A stretch of 64,000 bases of DNA from Chamaecrista fasciculata (GCA_003254925.1 QANZ01047971.1:198852-262851); one strand, 5' to 3'. Shown: positions 23,192 through 35,195, counted from the first letter of the stretch. The notes: generated by a model from the letters alone, not told the origin. A program made the numbers and translations.

Positions 23192-23749
23192 GGCAAAAGA
23201 CCCTTTCGTGCCCCTAACGTTTGAGGTGATTTTCAGTTATGCCCCTAACGTTTCATTTGTGTCAGTTGTGCCCCCAATGTGAACCGTTAGTTTCAATTAT
23301 ACCCCCAATTGTGCCCCCAAGGTGAATAAAGTTTAGGGTTTTATGTTTTTGAACCCTACTCTTGCGCACCCGAAGGTGAAGAAAGAAAGCTAGGGAAATT
23401 TAGGATTTTTGACTGGTATAAGGCTTATGAAGATGAAGATGAAGATGTCAAAAAAAGTTTAGGGTAGTAATTTTTTGGTTTAGTGAATGTAAATCCACGT
23501 AGGAAATGCCATGGTGGATAAAAAATAAATCAAGGATGTTTTATTTATCCAGTTATCTTGCCACATATTTATTTCAGAACAAAAAATTGACACACAAGTA
23601 AAAAAAATTAACACATCAGCATTGAGTCAAAGTTGGGGACATAATTGAAACTAACGTTTCACATTGGGAGCACAACTGACACAAATGAAACGTTAGGGGC
23701 ATAATTGAAAATGACCGCAAATGTTAGGGGCACAAAAGGGTCTTTTGCC
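23192..23749. mobile_element. long-TIR MITE (GGCAAAAGACC family), complete
   Basis: Starts GGCAAAAGACCCTTTCGTGC and ends ...AAAGGGTCTTTTGCC. The arms repeat 'ttatgcccctaacgtttcat' phrases. Another complete copy lies at 61300-61856. The target duplication is not clear here because of flanking A/T runs. Confidence 0.75.
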
Positions 23750-23773
23750 TATAAATTATTTAAAAATAAAAAA

Positions 23774-24171
23774 GGGTAAATTACACTTTGGTACCCTGTG
23801 GTTTGACCCTATTTCACTTTGGTACCCTGTAGTTTGAAACCTGACACTTTGGTACCCTGTGGTATTCTATTAACACTTTGGTACCCTATGGAGCTATTTT
23901 GTAATTTTAACCATAACAAATTTTGTAAAAATTACATATTGACCTCAAAATTTTTTTAAAGTTTTCATTTTAGTCCCTAGATAATATGTATCCAAGGGCC
24001 TATTTGTAATTTTTTTAAAAAAATTTGGGGTCAATATGTACTTTTTGAAAAATTTGTTATGGTTAAAATTACAAAATAGCTACAAAGGGTACCAAAGTGT
24101 TAATGGAGAATACCACAGGGTACCAAAGTGAAATAGGGTCAAACTACAGGGTACCAAAGTGTAATTTACAC
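23774..24171. mobile_element. long-TIR MITE (GGGTAAATTACAC family)
   Basis: Starts GGGTAAATTACACTTTGGTA and ends ...ACCAAAGTGTAATTTACAC. The arms repeat 'cactttggtaccctgtggtt'. The flanks AATAAAAAA and AAAAAAAAA may be a 9-bp duplication in an A-run. It lies immediately upstream of the apparent 5' UTR of the L7/L12 gene, so its right arm may form part of that promoter. Confidence 0.75.
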
Positions 24172-24179
24172 AAAAAAAA

Positions 24180-24357
24180 AACACTAACCTCTTGCCAAGC
24201 CCCAACCCTAACCTCTGTCGAGAAAGGCAGAGAAGGCGCAAGTGAGAGGAGAGGAGCAACGAGCGAGAGAAGTCGGAAAACGCCTGTTAGTCAGAATATT
24301 TATCCCAACAACGCCGCTTGTCGTCGTCGCTAATCTCTTCGTCTCTGCTTCTTTCAG
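24180..24357 (+). other. probable 5'-UTR exon of the mitochondrial L7/L12 gene
   Basis: Less AT-rich sequence containing 'gccaagccccaaccctaacc' and 'cgccgcttgtcgtcgtcgc', ending CTTTCAG before a GT at 24358. It looks like a noncoding first exon followed by a large intron. The assignment rests on composition and the acceptor just before the coding exon; transcript data were not available. Confidence 0.5.
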
Positions 24358-26887
24358 GTTTTGCTTCCTTCTTTTAAAATTTTCTTGAATTCGTCTGCAT
24401 TTTGTGATGTTCATCTTTCTTCGCACATCCTAACTGCAATCTCATATATAGTTATAAATAAAATTAACTTAATGGTTTTATCATCTTGTGATTGGAATGA
24501 AGACATTGACATCTTGCTGCCCGTTTCCACAAATCTCTTTTATTAAGTACTGTAATTGAAGTAATCACATATCGGCAGATGAATTTTGCTGAAGTGATCT
24601 ATTTCATCGGTGATGATTGTGAATACGGTCAGCCCTACTTGGAGTCATTTTTTGTTTTGTTGGAACTTAAAGGTTACTAAAGATTGAGACGATGTAACTT
24701 TTCCTTATGGGTGCCAAATGTTATGACTTGAGTTTTTGAGCAATTAAAGAGAAAGACGCAATGATTTTCCAAGGGGTTTGAGTTGCCCAAGTGGCTATGT
24801 TGTCAATTTTGTCCTTTTTTAGTCCTTTTCAACTACAGATATTTGTTGTAGAAATAGAAAGATCACAAGGGCAATTTCAGAAAACAAATTTGTAAACAAC
24901 TTGCTCTTTTAAAGTAGAAAAGATGGATATTAACCAGTAATGGTTCGTTTTCACTCATAGTCCATAACTAATGATATATTGTTCAGACTTTCAGACTCAC
25001 CATAATTCTTTTTGAACATTTTTCTGAAGAAACCCTCTCTGCTGTTCTATTATACTATCATTGATTGATAATATTTTCTAAAATACATTGAGAGCCGTTT
25101 CATGGGCAAAATCATATAAGACAATACTCTGTTAACTGCAAGAAATATGCTGGTTGCATTTCTATCCCCATCCAAGAGTTCTTTCTGTAATGTATCCTCT
25201 TTCTTTTCGCACTTTGCCCTCTCTGACTAATGCTAATAAACAAAAAGAGAAAAGATTTCATATTCCTGCACTCTCCATTAAGTAGAAAATTAATATATTA
25301 GATTGACCAGTATAATATAAGAAGCCTGAAGAAAAACTGAAAATTCTCTTATTTGGAATTTATGATCATGGGGTATTTAAAGTGGTCAAATTTATGTTCT
25401 TACAAGTCATAACTCCGAAGAAATAAGCAAGGCACATGTCTGGGTACAAGCTATTCATTACATTTGATGTTTCAAAGCCATCAGAAATTGCATGGCCGTT
25501 TGTAAAGTTTCTGCTTAACTCCTTTGATTTTCTCCCCACAGCTTCTAGATGAACACATACTGTTCATCTCTATTAGCAGAAGCTTTCAGATCAACTACCA
25601 CAGCATTGTTCTGCTCATATTTCCTAAGCTCATATTTCTAGATGAACACCTGGCTAGTATTTTACTGATACATGTTCAGAATGAACAGAAGAAAGATCAT
25701 AATATTAAAACAAAATACTAATTAGAAGACAAAAATTGCCTACACCTTCTAAACAGAAATTGTTTATTCTACGCTTCATATCTTACCAATCACAATGGTC
25801 TGCAGGATACCTTTACTATGTTTGGGTTAGTTACAAGTCTTGGTAACTAGCTCTGTTATGTGAATTCTGCCTTTTTGTTTTAAATTCCTGAAATTGTCTC
25901 TGTTTTTGTGAATTCTGCCTTTTTGTTTTAAACTCCAATTTGCCAACTTGTTGATTGATTGCTCACTGCTTGTGATTCAATATAATTCCTTCTGGTGGCA
26001 TTTTGTCTTAAGAAATCCTAATTTCACAAGGTGCATGGAAATCTATCTAAAAAATTCTATTACTTGATGTAAGAAAAAAACAATAGTACCCCTATGTTGT
26101 TCAGGATGCAAACAATGCATAAATTTCAAACTTCTGCATATCTTTTTATACCCAAATATTATACAAGTAACTCAAAGTATTCAAGAAAATACTCTCCATG
26201 TACCAAACAATACCTTAATGGTTTTGTGAATTTGGCATATGTATCTTTTTCAGGAATATCTAGAAGATTATTTGATGTTTAGATTTGTTTTCTTTTCTCA
26301 GAAGCATTTTGAGACCACCTGCTGGAATATCTGTATTTTGTGTGTAAACTCTTAACAATTATAGTAGCAGACGTACCCTGTATTTTTTATGACTGACAAT
26401 CTTTATTAAAATTAAGAGTAAGGGATGTGATATTTTGTTGGTTTTCATAGGTTCAGTTCTTTTAGCTATCAACTTTCTAATATGATAATCTCATCTTTAG
26501 GGAAAAATTTCAAGTTGAATGCTGATGAGCATCTACTCTGTTGTGAGTCAGAGTAGATGCACAACTTGTGACTCATAGCTTGCTCAATCTTGTGGAGTCC
26601 AACAATTTAAGTTGATAGGAAGTAATTTTGATTTCTCAAACCACTTTGTTAAATTTTTTTTTGGGTGTGAAGCGTCTGATATGTTAGAAGAGCAACTTTT
26701 CCCAACTATTTTGTTTCATGAGTCACTTATCTTGATTGAACAGAAAGATGAGGTTTACTGCCCTTACTAGATTAATTTTCTGAAACCACTTTGTTAAATT
26801 CTTTCAGGGTGTAAAGCGTCTGATATGTTAGAAGAGCAACTTTTCTCAACTTTTTTGTTCCATGAGTAACTTATCTTGATTGAACAG
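24358..26887 (+). other. inferred 5'-UTR intron of the L7/L12 gene
   Basis: Runs from the GT after CTTTCAG to the AG of TTGATTGAACAG, four bases before the start ATG. T-rich, no coding. The last 250 bp contain a 144-bp tandem duplication (26638-26930) that also copies the acceptor and start codon. Confidence 0.45.
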
Positions 26888-26930
26888 AAAGATGAGGTTT
26901 ACTACCCTTTCTAGATTGATTCATCATCGC
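26638..26930 (+). repeat. 144-bp tandem duplication of splice acceptor and start codon
   Basis: Copy 1 (26638-26783) and copy 2 (from 26784) share 'aaaccactttgttaaat', 'agcgtctgatatgttagaag' and 'gattgaacagaaagatgagg'. The ATG in copy 1 (26748) opens MRFTALTRLIF then stops (TGA 26781). The same codons in copy 2 (26892) continue into the real protein. Confidence 0.9.
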
Positions 26931-27464
26931 ACTCTGCCAAATAGATGTGAACTGCAATCTCGTGCCTTCCAACCTGATTTTGTTCCCAGAGATCCAAAGG
27001 CCAAGCCAATAAGGTATAAAATTCCTCAGTTTTATGATCCATATGGCCCCAGACCTCCACCCTCAGAAAAGGTGATTCAGCTTGCCGAAAGAATTGCGGC
27101 ACTATCCGATGAGGAGCGCCGTCAGATTATGCCTACTTTGGCAGAAAAGTTGAGGCTTCCAAAATTGCAGCCAATTTCAACAGAAGGCATGGACTTGGGT
27201 CCCCAAGGTGGTGGTGCGGGTGCAAAGGTTGAGGAGAAGAAAGCCGAGAAAACAGCATTTGACGTCAAGTTAGAAAAATTCGATGCTTCGGCGAAGATCA
27301 AGGTGATCAAGGAGGTCAGGGCATTCACCAACCTGGGATTGAAAGAGGCCAAAGATCTTGTTGAAAAGGTACCGGCCGTGCTCAAACAAGGGGTCACGAA
27401 AGAGGAGGCAAATGACATAATAGCAAAAATCAAAGCTGCTGGAGGAGTTGCAGTTTTGGAGTAA
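26892..27464 (+). CDS. mitochondrial ribosomal protein L7/L12 (bL12m)
   Basis: A 190-residue stalk protein of the mitochondrial large ribosomal subunit, which recruits translation GTPases. Residues 1 to about 26 ([20 protein letters not shown]...) are Arg/Ser/Leu-rich and lack acids at the start, as in a mitochondrial presequence. The middle has [15 protein letters not shown], typical of plant mitochondrial L12, then an N-terminal dimerisation region ([18 protein letters not shown]) and a Gly/Ala/Glu-rich hinge (105-122). The C-terminal domain (123-190) has [21 protein letters not shown] and [13 protein letters not shown], the hallmark helices of bL12. The start is ATG 26892; an upstream TTG in the same frame is not credible. 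The coding region is uninterrupted. The acceptor lies directly before the ATG. Confidence 0.95.
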   Translation: MRFTTLSRLIHHRTLPNRCELQSRAFQPDFVPRDPKAKPIRYKIPQFYDPYGPRPPPSEKVIQLAERIAALSDEERRQIMPTLAEKLRLPKLQPISTEGMDLGPQGGGAGAKVEEKKAEKTAFDVKLEKFDASAKIKVIKEVRAFTNLGLKEAKDLVEKVPAVLKQGVTKEEANDIIAKIKAAGGVAVLE

Positions 27465-28736
27465 AAGCATTCTTAGTATGATGTGACCTTGTAGGTGTCT
27501 GATGGTTTTTGAGTTGCTACATTTATAAGAAACATGTAACTTTGAATGAATGGTCATGAGAATAATCTGAAAGTCCAATGAACTTTTTAATAGTGATTGA
27601 TCAGACTGGTAAGGACTAGTTAAATTTTTATGTTGGAATCATTTGTTTTTTGTCAAATAATCTGTGTTTATTATTGAAGCACTTAGATTAGTTATAGCTG
27701 TTATTTTGATCTGAGATATGTCAATTAGTGGACTGATTAGTACAAGCACTTGTCATTACAGTATCACACATCATTTATACTGTCTGTTAATCTCAACTAT
27801 CTAAAACAATCAGCTCAAAAGGCAGCTCTTTAACATCAAATCAAATTTCAAAGTGAGATGCATTTTTTCATGAATTCAACTACATGAACGAACACACTCC
27901 AAAGTGAACGAACCAAGAAGGATTTGCTAAAGTAAGACTGGTCCCTTCTTGAATATTCCGTTGTGTCCACCAGTAAATGAGATATACATTACATGATGTT
28001 ACCCTAGATAGAACAGCAATTTTCTTACGATAATAGTTCATATGAGACTGCCGAGTTATAGTCAAATGATAATGTGGTCATTAAAGAAACAAATTTGGAG
28101 AACCCTTCTTTGATTTTTAAAATCAATATTGTTAAGAGGTTTCAACCATTTCGTTTCTGAGACTCAGATGAGATTAGTTTTTTGTTTAGACTGTCAAAGG
28201 TAAAACCTATAGTTTACCGAAAAATTAATAAATATGACTTTTGACTCCATTTGAAACATGTAATAATTCTTGGGAAAGTAAGTGATAAATGCTATAGAGT
28301 GAGAAGACCGAGAATGAGATAGTAACTATCCTCATTCCTCAACTAGATAGTGACAGACAAATATATATAGTAAGATCAAAAGGATACGAACGACTCTGCT
28401 CTGCTCTGCTCAACTCAAAGGCTCATTTTACAATATATTCAGTCAGCTTAATCCGCCGACTCTCCAATCAAAATCTTATTTTATTAGACACAGATGCCCA
28501 ATTCAAACCCAAAGATTCCATCTTTTCTTCTTTCTATCGCGTAAAAACTAAAAACCTGTTTGTGAACATCAAGATTCGTCACGCCCACCCACTTCCCAAA
28601 CCTTCGAGACGAAGCTTTGAAATTGAACATGTGTCATCCCCAAATGGGCTGTCACAAAAAGATCGAATCTTTACCTCACCGCCTTAGAATTTATACCAAT
28701 TAAAGCCACCCCATCAAATAAAAACACACCCCCACA
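27465..28736. other. intergenic region with SINE tail fragment
   Basis: The first 100-200 bp serve as the L7/L12 3' UTR. At about 28127-28230 a segment ('ttcaaccatttcgtttctga', 'gatgagattagtttt') matches the tail of the SINE in the P450 intron (about 45710-45790); the tRNA-like head is missing. No gene seen. Confidence 0.5.
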
Positions 28737-28746
28737 TATATAAATA
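28737..28746 (+). promoter_or_regulatory. TATA box of the small membrane protein gene
   Basis: TATATAAATA lies 42-51 bp before the ATG at 28788, implying a very short 5' UTR. Confidence 0.5.
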
Positions 28747-28787
28747 CGAAATTCTCTGCATTCTGTGATATACCCAGAAGAAGAAAA

Positions 28788-29150
28788 ATGAAGGGTTGGT
28801 GGGGAGATATAAGTGCGTCGTCTTCAGCGCCGCCGGCGCAACTGATTGCGGTGGTCGGAATCGTGGGGTTGTTGCTGTGGCTGCCGTCGTACAAAGGGTA
28901 CACGACGGCGATGGAGACGGCGACGGTGAACTTAAAGATTTTGCTGTTTGTTTTGCCGCTTTTGTTGATGTTTGTGGCTTATTATGGAAGGCTTGTGGTT
29001 CCTTTGCCACAAGTGAAGCAGCAATTTTTGGGTGAAGCAGGAGGGTCACCTTGGGGTGTGGGTGCTTTGGTTCTTTTGGTTTTGGTTTTGGTGTCTTATC
29101 ACTCAAATTTCAAGTCCATGTGGTCTCCACTTGTTTGGAGAAATTACTAG
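28788..29150 (+). CDS. small three-helix membrane protein, function unknown
   Basis: A single-exon gene for 120 residues. Three hydrophobic segments are visible: about 18-34 (LIAVVGIVGLLLWLP), 49-66 (LKILLFVLPLLLMFVAYYG) and 88-104 (WGVGALVLLVLVLV). Short polar ends include MKGWWGD at the N-terminus and a Trp-rich tail (MWSPLVWRNY). It resembles small uncharacterised plant membrane proteins, but I cannot name a family. Support for a real gene: a TATA box at the right distance, a GC-richer coding region with codon bias, hydrophobic segments confined to this frame, and a clean stop before a TAGCTAGC repeat. The other-strand and +1 frames here are shadows. Confidence 0.7.
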   Translation: MKGWWGDISASSSAPPAQLIAVVGIVGLLLWLPSYKGYTTAMETATVNLKILLFVLPLLLMFVAYYGRLVVPLPQVKQQFLGEAGGSPWGVGALVLLVLVLVSYHSNFKSMWSPLVWRNY

Positions 29151-31660
29151 CTAGCTAGCTAGCTTCCTTACTTTCATGGGTTTTATGTGTTTTATTAGAA
29201 ATTTAGAAGTAATCAATATGTTTATCTGATACTTAGATGTAAATATCTTTTGTAATAAGAGTTTGGATCAAGATTATCAGATTGATTTCTTCAGTTTAAT
29301 TCAATCTTCTTGGTGATGAGTTTGGTAGTTGCATGAGAGAGATTTTAATGATACGTTTTGTTCAAGGAGAGTAAATTAATGACACGGTTGGCAGCCTTTT
29401 CTTCTTCGTTGAATGATTGGCAGTCCAATCATTTTTTTTTAGTTTTGTTTTCTGTTTGTTATTTTATTTTATTTTTTTGGTTACTAACGACCCCCTCAGG
29501 GTTATTTTGTGCAGCCTTGTATGCTGTTTTGTTCTCGTTATAGCTTTATGATGGTTTTGTTGGTTGTTTTTGGTTGATCACCGTTTTTTGTACCACATCG
29601 TTTTTCATGTTGATAATAATAATAATAATTATAATAATAATAATAAAAGAGTAAATTAAAATTGCATAGATTTAGTTCAAAGAAAAGGGGGAAAGTGCAA
29701 ATAGCTCCTCAATTTCTAAACCTACAAAATAGCTCCCTTCAACTATGGTCTAATTGCAAACAAAACTTTGGACAAAGTTACTATAAGGTCAATTTTATGT
29801 GTATTCTAAAATCATTTTCGGGACATTCGACTTAAATGACACTTTAAACACATAACCATGTCAATATAATTATAATGAAGAATATGTGACGGTCTAGCTA
29901 GACTAATGGGATGTTTATATTCTTCATTGAGATTGAAAATAGGGTCACCATTGTTGTTCATTTTCTTTTTGTTAAGAGTATTTAAAATTGAAAAGGAGCT
30001 AGAAGAAGGGGTGTTAGAAAGAAGTACATTATGTAGATGGAAGAGAAATATTCTCACAGCCCAACTGTTTATATTGTTGCAAATTGCAATAAAGGCAAAA
30101 AAGATGCGAATTCAGGTGGAGCCTCAAGAACACATTGACCATTTCTACAACAAACAACAACAATTAATTCTTTTTGCATTTTATTTAGTAATAATCACTA
30201 ATTTTGGTGAGTTGGTTTGGTTCACTTAATTCACATATTTAATTATTAATGTTCTATTCTTTTTAGTGTTTTTTAGTACATTGCATGTTATTTTTATATC
30301 TTCATGCAGTATGAATGGCAAGGAGAATATTAAACCCTCAAATTACAACAGTTTTCGGCCCACTTAAGTTAGATCCCGAAAAACTGAATGTCTTCTGCCC
30401 AAATATAGTTGTTAATTAAGGGCCTGATTGTCTCTCTTTTTTTCCCCTTCAAATGTGATTCCTTTATCTGACCAAAAAAATAATGTGATTCCTTTAGTAA
30501 TTTGTTTTTTTAAGGCTCTCTCTCTCTAGAAGCCTTCCTTCTCTCTCTAGCTCTCGTCGGAATGGCAGTAGCCCTCTTTTCCATTTTTAGGTATGTTTTT
30601 TTTGTTTCTTCTTCTATTAGGGATATTTTCTTCTTCCATTAAAGTTGTTTTTCTCTTTTGTTAAGAAATAATTTATCTTTTCTCTTTTAAAGATATATAT
30701 ATCTTAGATTTATATTTGGAGCTCAACTTTGAAGAAAAAAATGAATGTGAAGATAGTTCTATGAGAGAGAGATGAGAGGTGTGTTAGCTTTTGATTCAAT
30801 CTTTCAAGTTTTCTTCATTTTTAAAATATTTTGTAAATTTTATTTTTAATGTATATCTTTGATGTGTAGGAAATTTGGATTTTATTATATTTTTTTAGGT
30901 GTGTTGTTTAAAATTTTCTTTTCTTCTCCCATACTATTGTAATTTATTTTGTGGAGCATAAAACTATATTTACAACTTAAATATTTAAAAATATGTTTGT
31001 AGGAGATTGGGGGAGAGATTCAGTAGAACATTCTGAATTTCTTTATTTCTTCGGCAAATTGAAGGACATAATGTAAGTTAGATAAAGAGAGGTCCAATGA
31101 TGAGACTTGGAGGAAAAATATAAAACTTATTTCTATTGTTGTTAGTTGTTACCATTATTAATATTGTTATTACATATTATTTTTAATGTATATATGATCT
31201 GTATTCTGTACAAAGATCCTTATGCAAATTAAAGGTGCCGATATAGGCATTAAAATAATAGATCATCCAATCATCAAATTGTCTATTTTGTTTTGAAAAA
31301 GAAGCGCAAATATAATAAGACAACAAATTAAAGAAAACAGAGGTCCCATACCAGCTTCAATTCAATAGTTGACTATTTGGCAAAGTGAGAATTTGATATA
31401 TAATAATTGGAAAGACAATTATTAACATAGAGAACAGTACAATAATATATGAAATGAAATAGTAAAAGAAACAAAACCGACATGATAAACAAAAACAGCA
31501 CATGCAAGGGATGGTATTGGAGACGCATGCAGTCAAAGACACAAGTATACAGCTCACATGGTGGATGTAAAGACAGCCATGCATGCACAAGGTGACAAAT
31601 AAACATTTGCAAATTCTAAGTTTCTTAACCAACATTGCTCATCTGTCTATGGTGAAGAAG
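29151..31660. other. AT-rich intergenic region
   Basis: No gene supported. It includes an (AAT)n tract at about 29608-29646. From about 29690 there is a MITE-arm-like phrase ('gtgcaaatagctcctcaatt'). At about 30515-30565 a CT-rich patch is followed by 'gtcggaatggcagtagccc', which has no downstream reading frame. The minus-strand Cys/Phe-rich ORFs at 31357-31635 have no recognisable domain. Confidence 0.45.
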
Positions 31661-32118
31661 TGTTAGAAGAATAGTATAGGCTTTGATAGTGTGATCACTG
31701 TCCTTAAGGAAATTAAGCCCCCACTATTCAATTGCTGCTGGGTTTGTATGGCAGATTTCCTCCAGGATTTTACAAAGCCTGATATTATAGCCAGCAAAAC
31801 TATAATATCTTATGAACACAATTTTGTGAAAGAAAAGTTGAAGATGAGATCTCTTGATTGATTTTCTGTTTGAGAGAAGAGATGCTATTTATAGAGGAAA
31901 AACTGAAGATGTACAACCTTTCAGATTCCTACAATCATATCTTTTCATGTTCAATCTTAATGGTTGGTCATAACTTGTCATGATTCAATATTCATGACTT
32001 TTTAATAAACAGTTACGACCATCCATATATGAAGAGTTATGACCCTTCACATATGAACCCTCTTCTCAACCCTTCAACTTATCCAAGTGAGACTTTAATT
32101 ACTAACTATTTTCCAACA
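31661..32118 (-). repeat. 3' LTR of the copia element
   Basis: Plus-strand ends are TGTTAGAAGA and TTTTCCAACA; by transcript orientation this is the 3' LTR. It contains the complement of CCTCTATAAATAGC (31884-31897) as a TATA box, and CTTAAGGAAATTAAG near the left end. Confidence 0.88.
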
Positions 32119-34616
32119 ATCCCCCACTTAGTTAGTAATTTATTTAATTCAAGAATTTATGCATATAAGAGGTATCTTTCGATTTAAACCTACTACTTGT
32201 ATAAATACATCAAGCTTTGACAGAATTGATAGTTAGAAAATAGTCTATTAAACTTCAATCCATAAAAGACAAAACGGATGTATAAATACACATAAACACT
32301 TAAATTAAATACAATGTGTTCAATGTAAACTTAGCACGTATACGGCCTTGTGCTCCTTCCTGTTTCATAAACACTGACAAAGTTTTATTTCCAAACTTTG
32401 GTTGAAGCGGCACCACTTCATGTGTTTACATAGGTGAAGTTTTTAATTAAGTCCATTGTTTGGACTAACTTTAGTTCTTATTCTGAACTCTGTTACTTCA
32501 TTAAGAGTATTAAAAATACTCACCCTCTGATTCATAAGTACTTTTTTTTAAAAAAAAAAAAAAATCTAGTACTTGATCTCCATCACTAAACATAACTTGT
32601 TACCTTTTGAACTTTTAGAATTGCATAGCAATAAGAAAAGTAAGGTTTCCATTATGAGTGATATTTTAAAAACTCCTTGAAACCCTTGACTCTAGTAGTA
32701 CTATTAATTGAATCTCTCGAGAGCCATTTTAGTCAATGGGTCAACAAGATTATTATTTTTTAGACCTTATATGTCTGAACTTTCCATTGTAAAGTGCTAT
32801 AGTCATTGATGTCCGACTATCACAATACAAAAGAACAATTGATAATGCTTTTATAAGCGAATCAATCAATTTCTTATTTCACATAGACTATCGTCATAGT
32901 CCCATGTGTTACTAATTCTCTTATACAGGCATGCCTCAACCTTTTCATAAATTTGATTATAACCATAGGCTATCACCATAGTCCTATATGTCAACAATTA
33001 TATTTTTATTGTCTGGTAGCTTTATCATCACAAGAAGTGAAATTTTTAACTTTCGTTGTGGTCACAACTTTATATTCAACTACATATTCTTTAACCATTT
33101 CACTTCTTTTTTCATGGCAATTGCTAATTATTATTCCACCATGAGAAATAAATATATGTTACTTCTTAGAAGTTCAACTAATAACACTCCCACTATTATG
33201 GGGAATATTCATCCATGGAATTATTAAATATATGTTGTTTCTTAGTAGCCCAACTAATCATACCCCCACTATGAGGAGTATTCATCCATGGAATTTTTCT
33301 TTAATTTGCACTAGAATACTTTCTAGTTTTGCAAAAACTCAACACTACTTATTTTCTAGTGTTAAACATACACTTAGATATATATATATATATACATATA
33401 TAAATTAATTGGGATCACCACTCTTAACTCCCCTCCATTTATATATATATATATATAAAACAACAAAGCCGCTAAACTATACGTTTAGCCATGAAGGAGC
33501 ATTTTGCAATGTTTCACATACCCACATATACATACTTTCTATTATATATAAATAAATTATAATATATCAATGGCTTTTAATTAATGTTCAACATAAACTA
33601 ATGGCTGCCTCTTCAATGTCGTCTTACTATTTACGCAGTCCATTTCTCATTCCCATAACCGTTTTTTTTTTCTTTTTTTAATATATAATCGTCAAACGGC
33701 TTGTTTCTAATCTTCCTAAAATGGCGTTTCGGAAGGGGCATGCAATTCAACTTATACGCAGGACCGATTTGATGACTAACCCACCATAAAAACTGTTTTT
33801 AACGCCATTTTAGTCCCTTTAAGCATTGATTTTATCATCTCTCTATGGGAAATAATTTTACATATCAAACCTTTTGATTTCTTTTGCCTATATGAAGATA
33901 TATCATGTTTCAAGAATCAAATGGCATGTTCTATTTACTGCAAACAGTGTTTGATCTTCCATTCATGTGCACTGTGAATTACTTGCCTTAATTGCTTTCA
34001 CACACATTCCCACATATTATACACACACCAAAACAATAATTTGATGTAAACTTTTTCAAACAGTTGCTGTAAATGCATTAATGATCATGTAATGCATCAA
34101 TATATAATGAATTTCACTACATACATGTGAACTTATATCATCTGTTTAAGTTTCATTTACCCAACAACTACTTATTAAGTGTAACTGGCCATGATCTCTA
34201 CCCCTTAACAGGCCAAGGCATATGTAGGCAAATGTTGGATCGATGTAGAATGTTGATGATTAAAATACGATGTCAAATACATCAAATCATTCCATTGTAA
34301 ATTCTGAATAAATATCACAGAAATGCTCTTTAAATAAATTCAATAGTATGAAAGACATACCAGGCAAGGCATATTTTACCATATAATTGGAGTCCATGCA
34401 AATTTTTTTTGATCCTCACTAGATTGTCCATATGTATCACTTACATATCCATTACCATTTTTTAAAGCAATTTCCTTCTCATCTTCAACTTTTCTTTCAT
34501 CTAAATCACTCTTTAAGATTGTGATCTTCACACCCTCAAAGCGATCGAGTTTGAAGACGTCAGTATTGAAAAACTTGTTTACTCCAATAGTCTTCATCTC
34601 TTAATTTCCTTAAGAT
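32119..34616 (-). pseudogene. copia internal region: gag start and RNase H tail only
   Basis: On the minus strand, a reading frame from ATG 34597 to 34376 encodes 73 residues (MKTIGVNKFF...VFKLDRFEGV), like the start of copia gag (KLDRFDG type). Near the other end, about 32850-32700 minus, fragments read LLYCDSRTSMTIALYNGKFRHI and, in a shifted frame, LVDPLTKMALER, which are conserved copia RNase H / C-terminal pol motifs. Protease, integrase and RT are not found. Two tandem segments around 33150-33290 share 'attcatccatggaatt'. The element depends on others for movement and is not coding. Confidence 0.75.
34600..34614 (-). promoter_or_regulatory. primer-site position with LTR-complementary sequence
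   Basis: Two bases inside the 5' LTR, where a tRNA primer-binding site normally sits, the minus strand reads CTTAAGGAAATTAAG. The expected initiator-Met complement TGGTATCAGAG is absent. The 15 bases are a perfect inverted repeat of 34669-34683 inside the same LTR. The putative gag ATG follows only 3 bases later. Confidence 0.55.
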
Positions 34617-35072
34617 TGTTAGAAGAATAGTATAGGCTTTGATAGTGTGATCACTGTCCTTAAGGAAATTAAGCCCCCACTATTCAATTGCTGCTGGGTT
34701 TGTATGGCAGATTTCCTCCAGGATTTTACAAAGCCTGATATTATAGCCAGCAAAACTATAATATCTTATAAACAATTTTGTGAAAGAAAAGTTGAAGATG
34801 AGATCTCTTGATTGATTTTCTGTTTGAGAGAAGAGATGCTATTTATAGAGGAAAAACTGAAGATGTACAACCTTTAAGATTCCTACAATCATATCTTTTC
34901 ATATTCAATCTTAATGGTTGGTCATAACTTGTCATGATTCAATATTCATGACTTTTTAATAAACAGTTACGACCATCCATATATGAAGAGTTATGACCCT
35001 TCACATATGAACCCTCTTCTCAATTCTATAACTTATCCAAGTGAGACTTTAATTACTAACTATTTTCCAACA
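34617..35072 (-). repeat. 5' LTR of the copia element
   Basis: Same TG...CA ends as the partner LTR. The TATA-box complement 'gctatttatagagg' is at 34838-34851. The outer flank AGAAG matches the other side of the element. Confidence 0.88.
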
Positions 35073-35195
35073 AGAAGTACATTATGAAAACACATCATAT
35101 GTGATGTACTATATATGTACCCACCAATTTGACTTCACTATCAACCACATCAAGGTTTTCTTCTCACAGAGGGCATTGATACAAAGATGATCATA

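Larger units (their letters stand above)
31656..35077 (-). mobile_element. internally deleted Ty1/copia retrotransposon, minus strand
   Basis: Two near-identical LTRs (31661-32118, 458 bp; 34617-35072, 456 bp, differing by a 2-bp indel and a few substitutions) have TGTT...AACA ends. They are flanked by the 5-bp target duplication AGAAG (31656-31660, 35073-35077). Transcription runs on the minus strand: the LTR TATA box, a gag-like start just inside 34617, and a purine tract AAGTGGGGGAT next to the other LTR (complement of 32119-32129). Between them only about 2.5 kb remains, and most of pol is gone. Close LTR identity suggests fairly recent insertion. Confidence 0.85.

Noticed and set aside
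26880..26891. In-frame TTG start for L7/L12
   Set aside because: Non-ATG and overlaps the splice acceptor; ATG at 26892 starts a good presequence.
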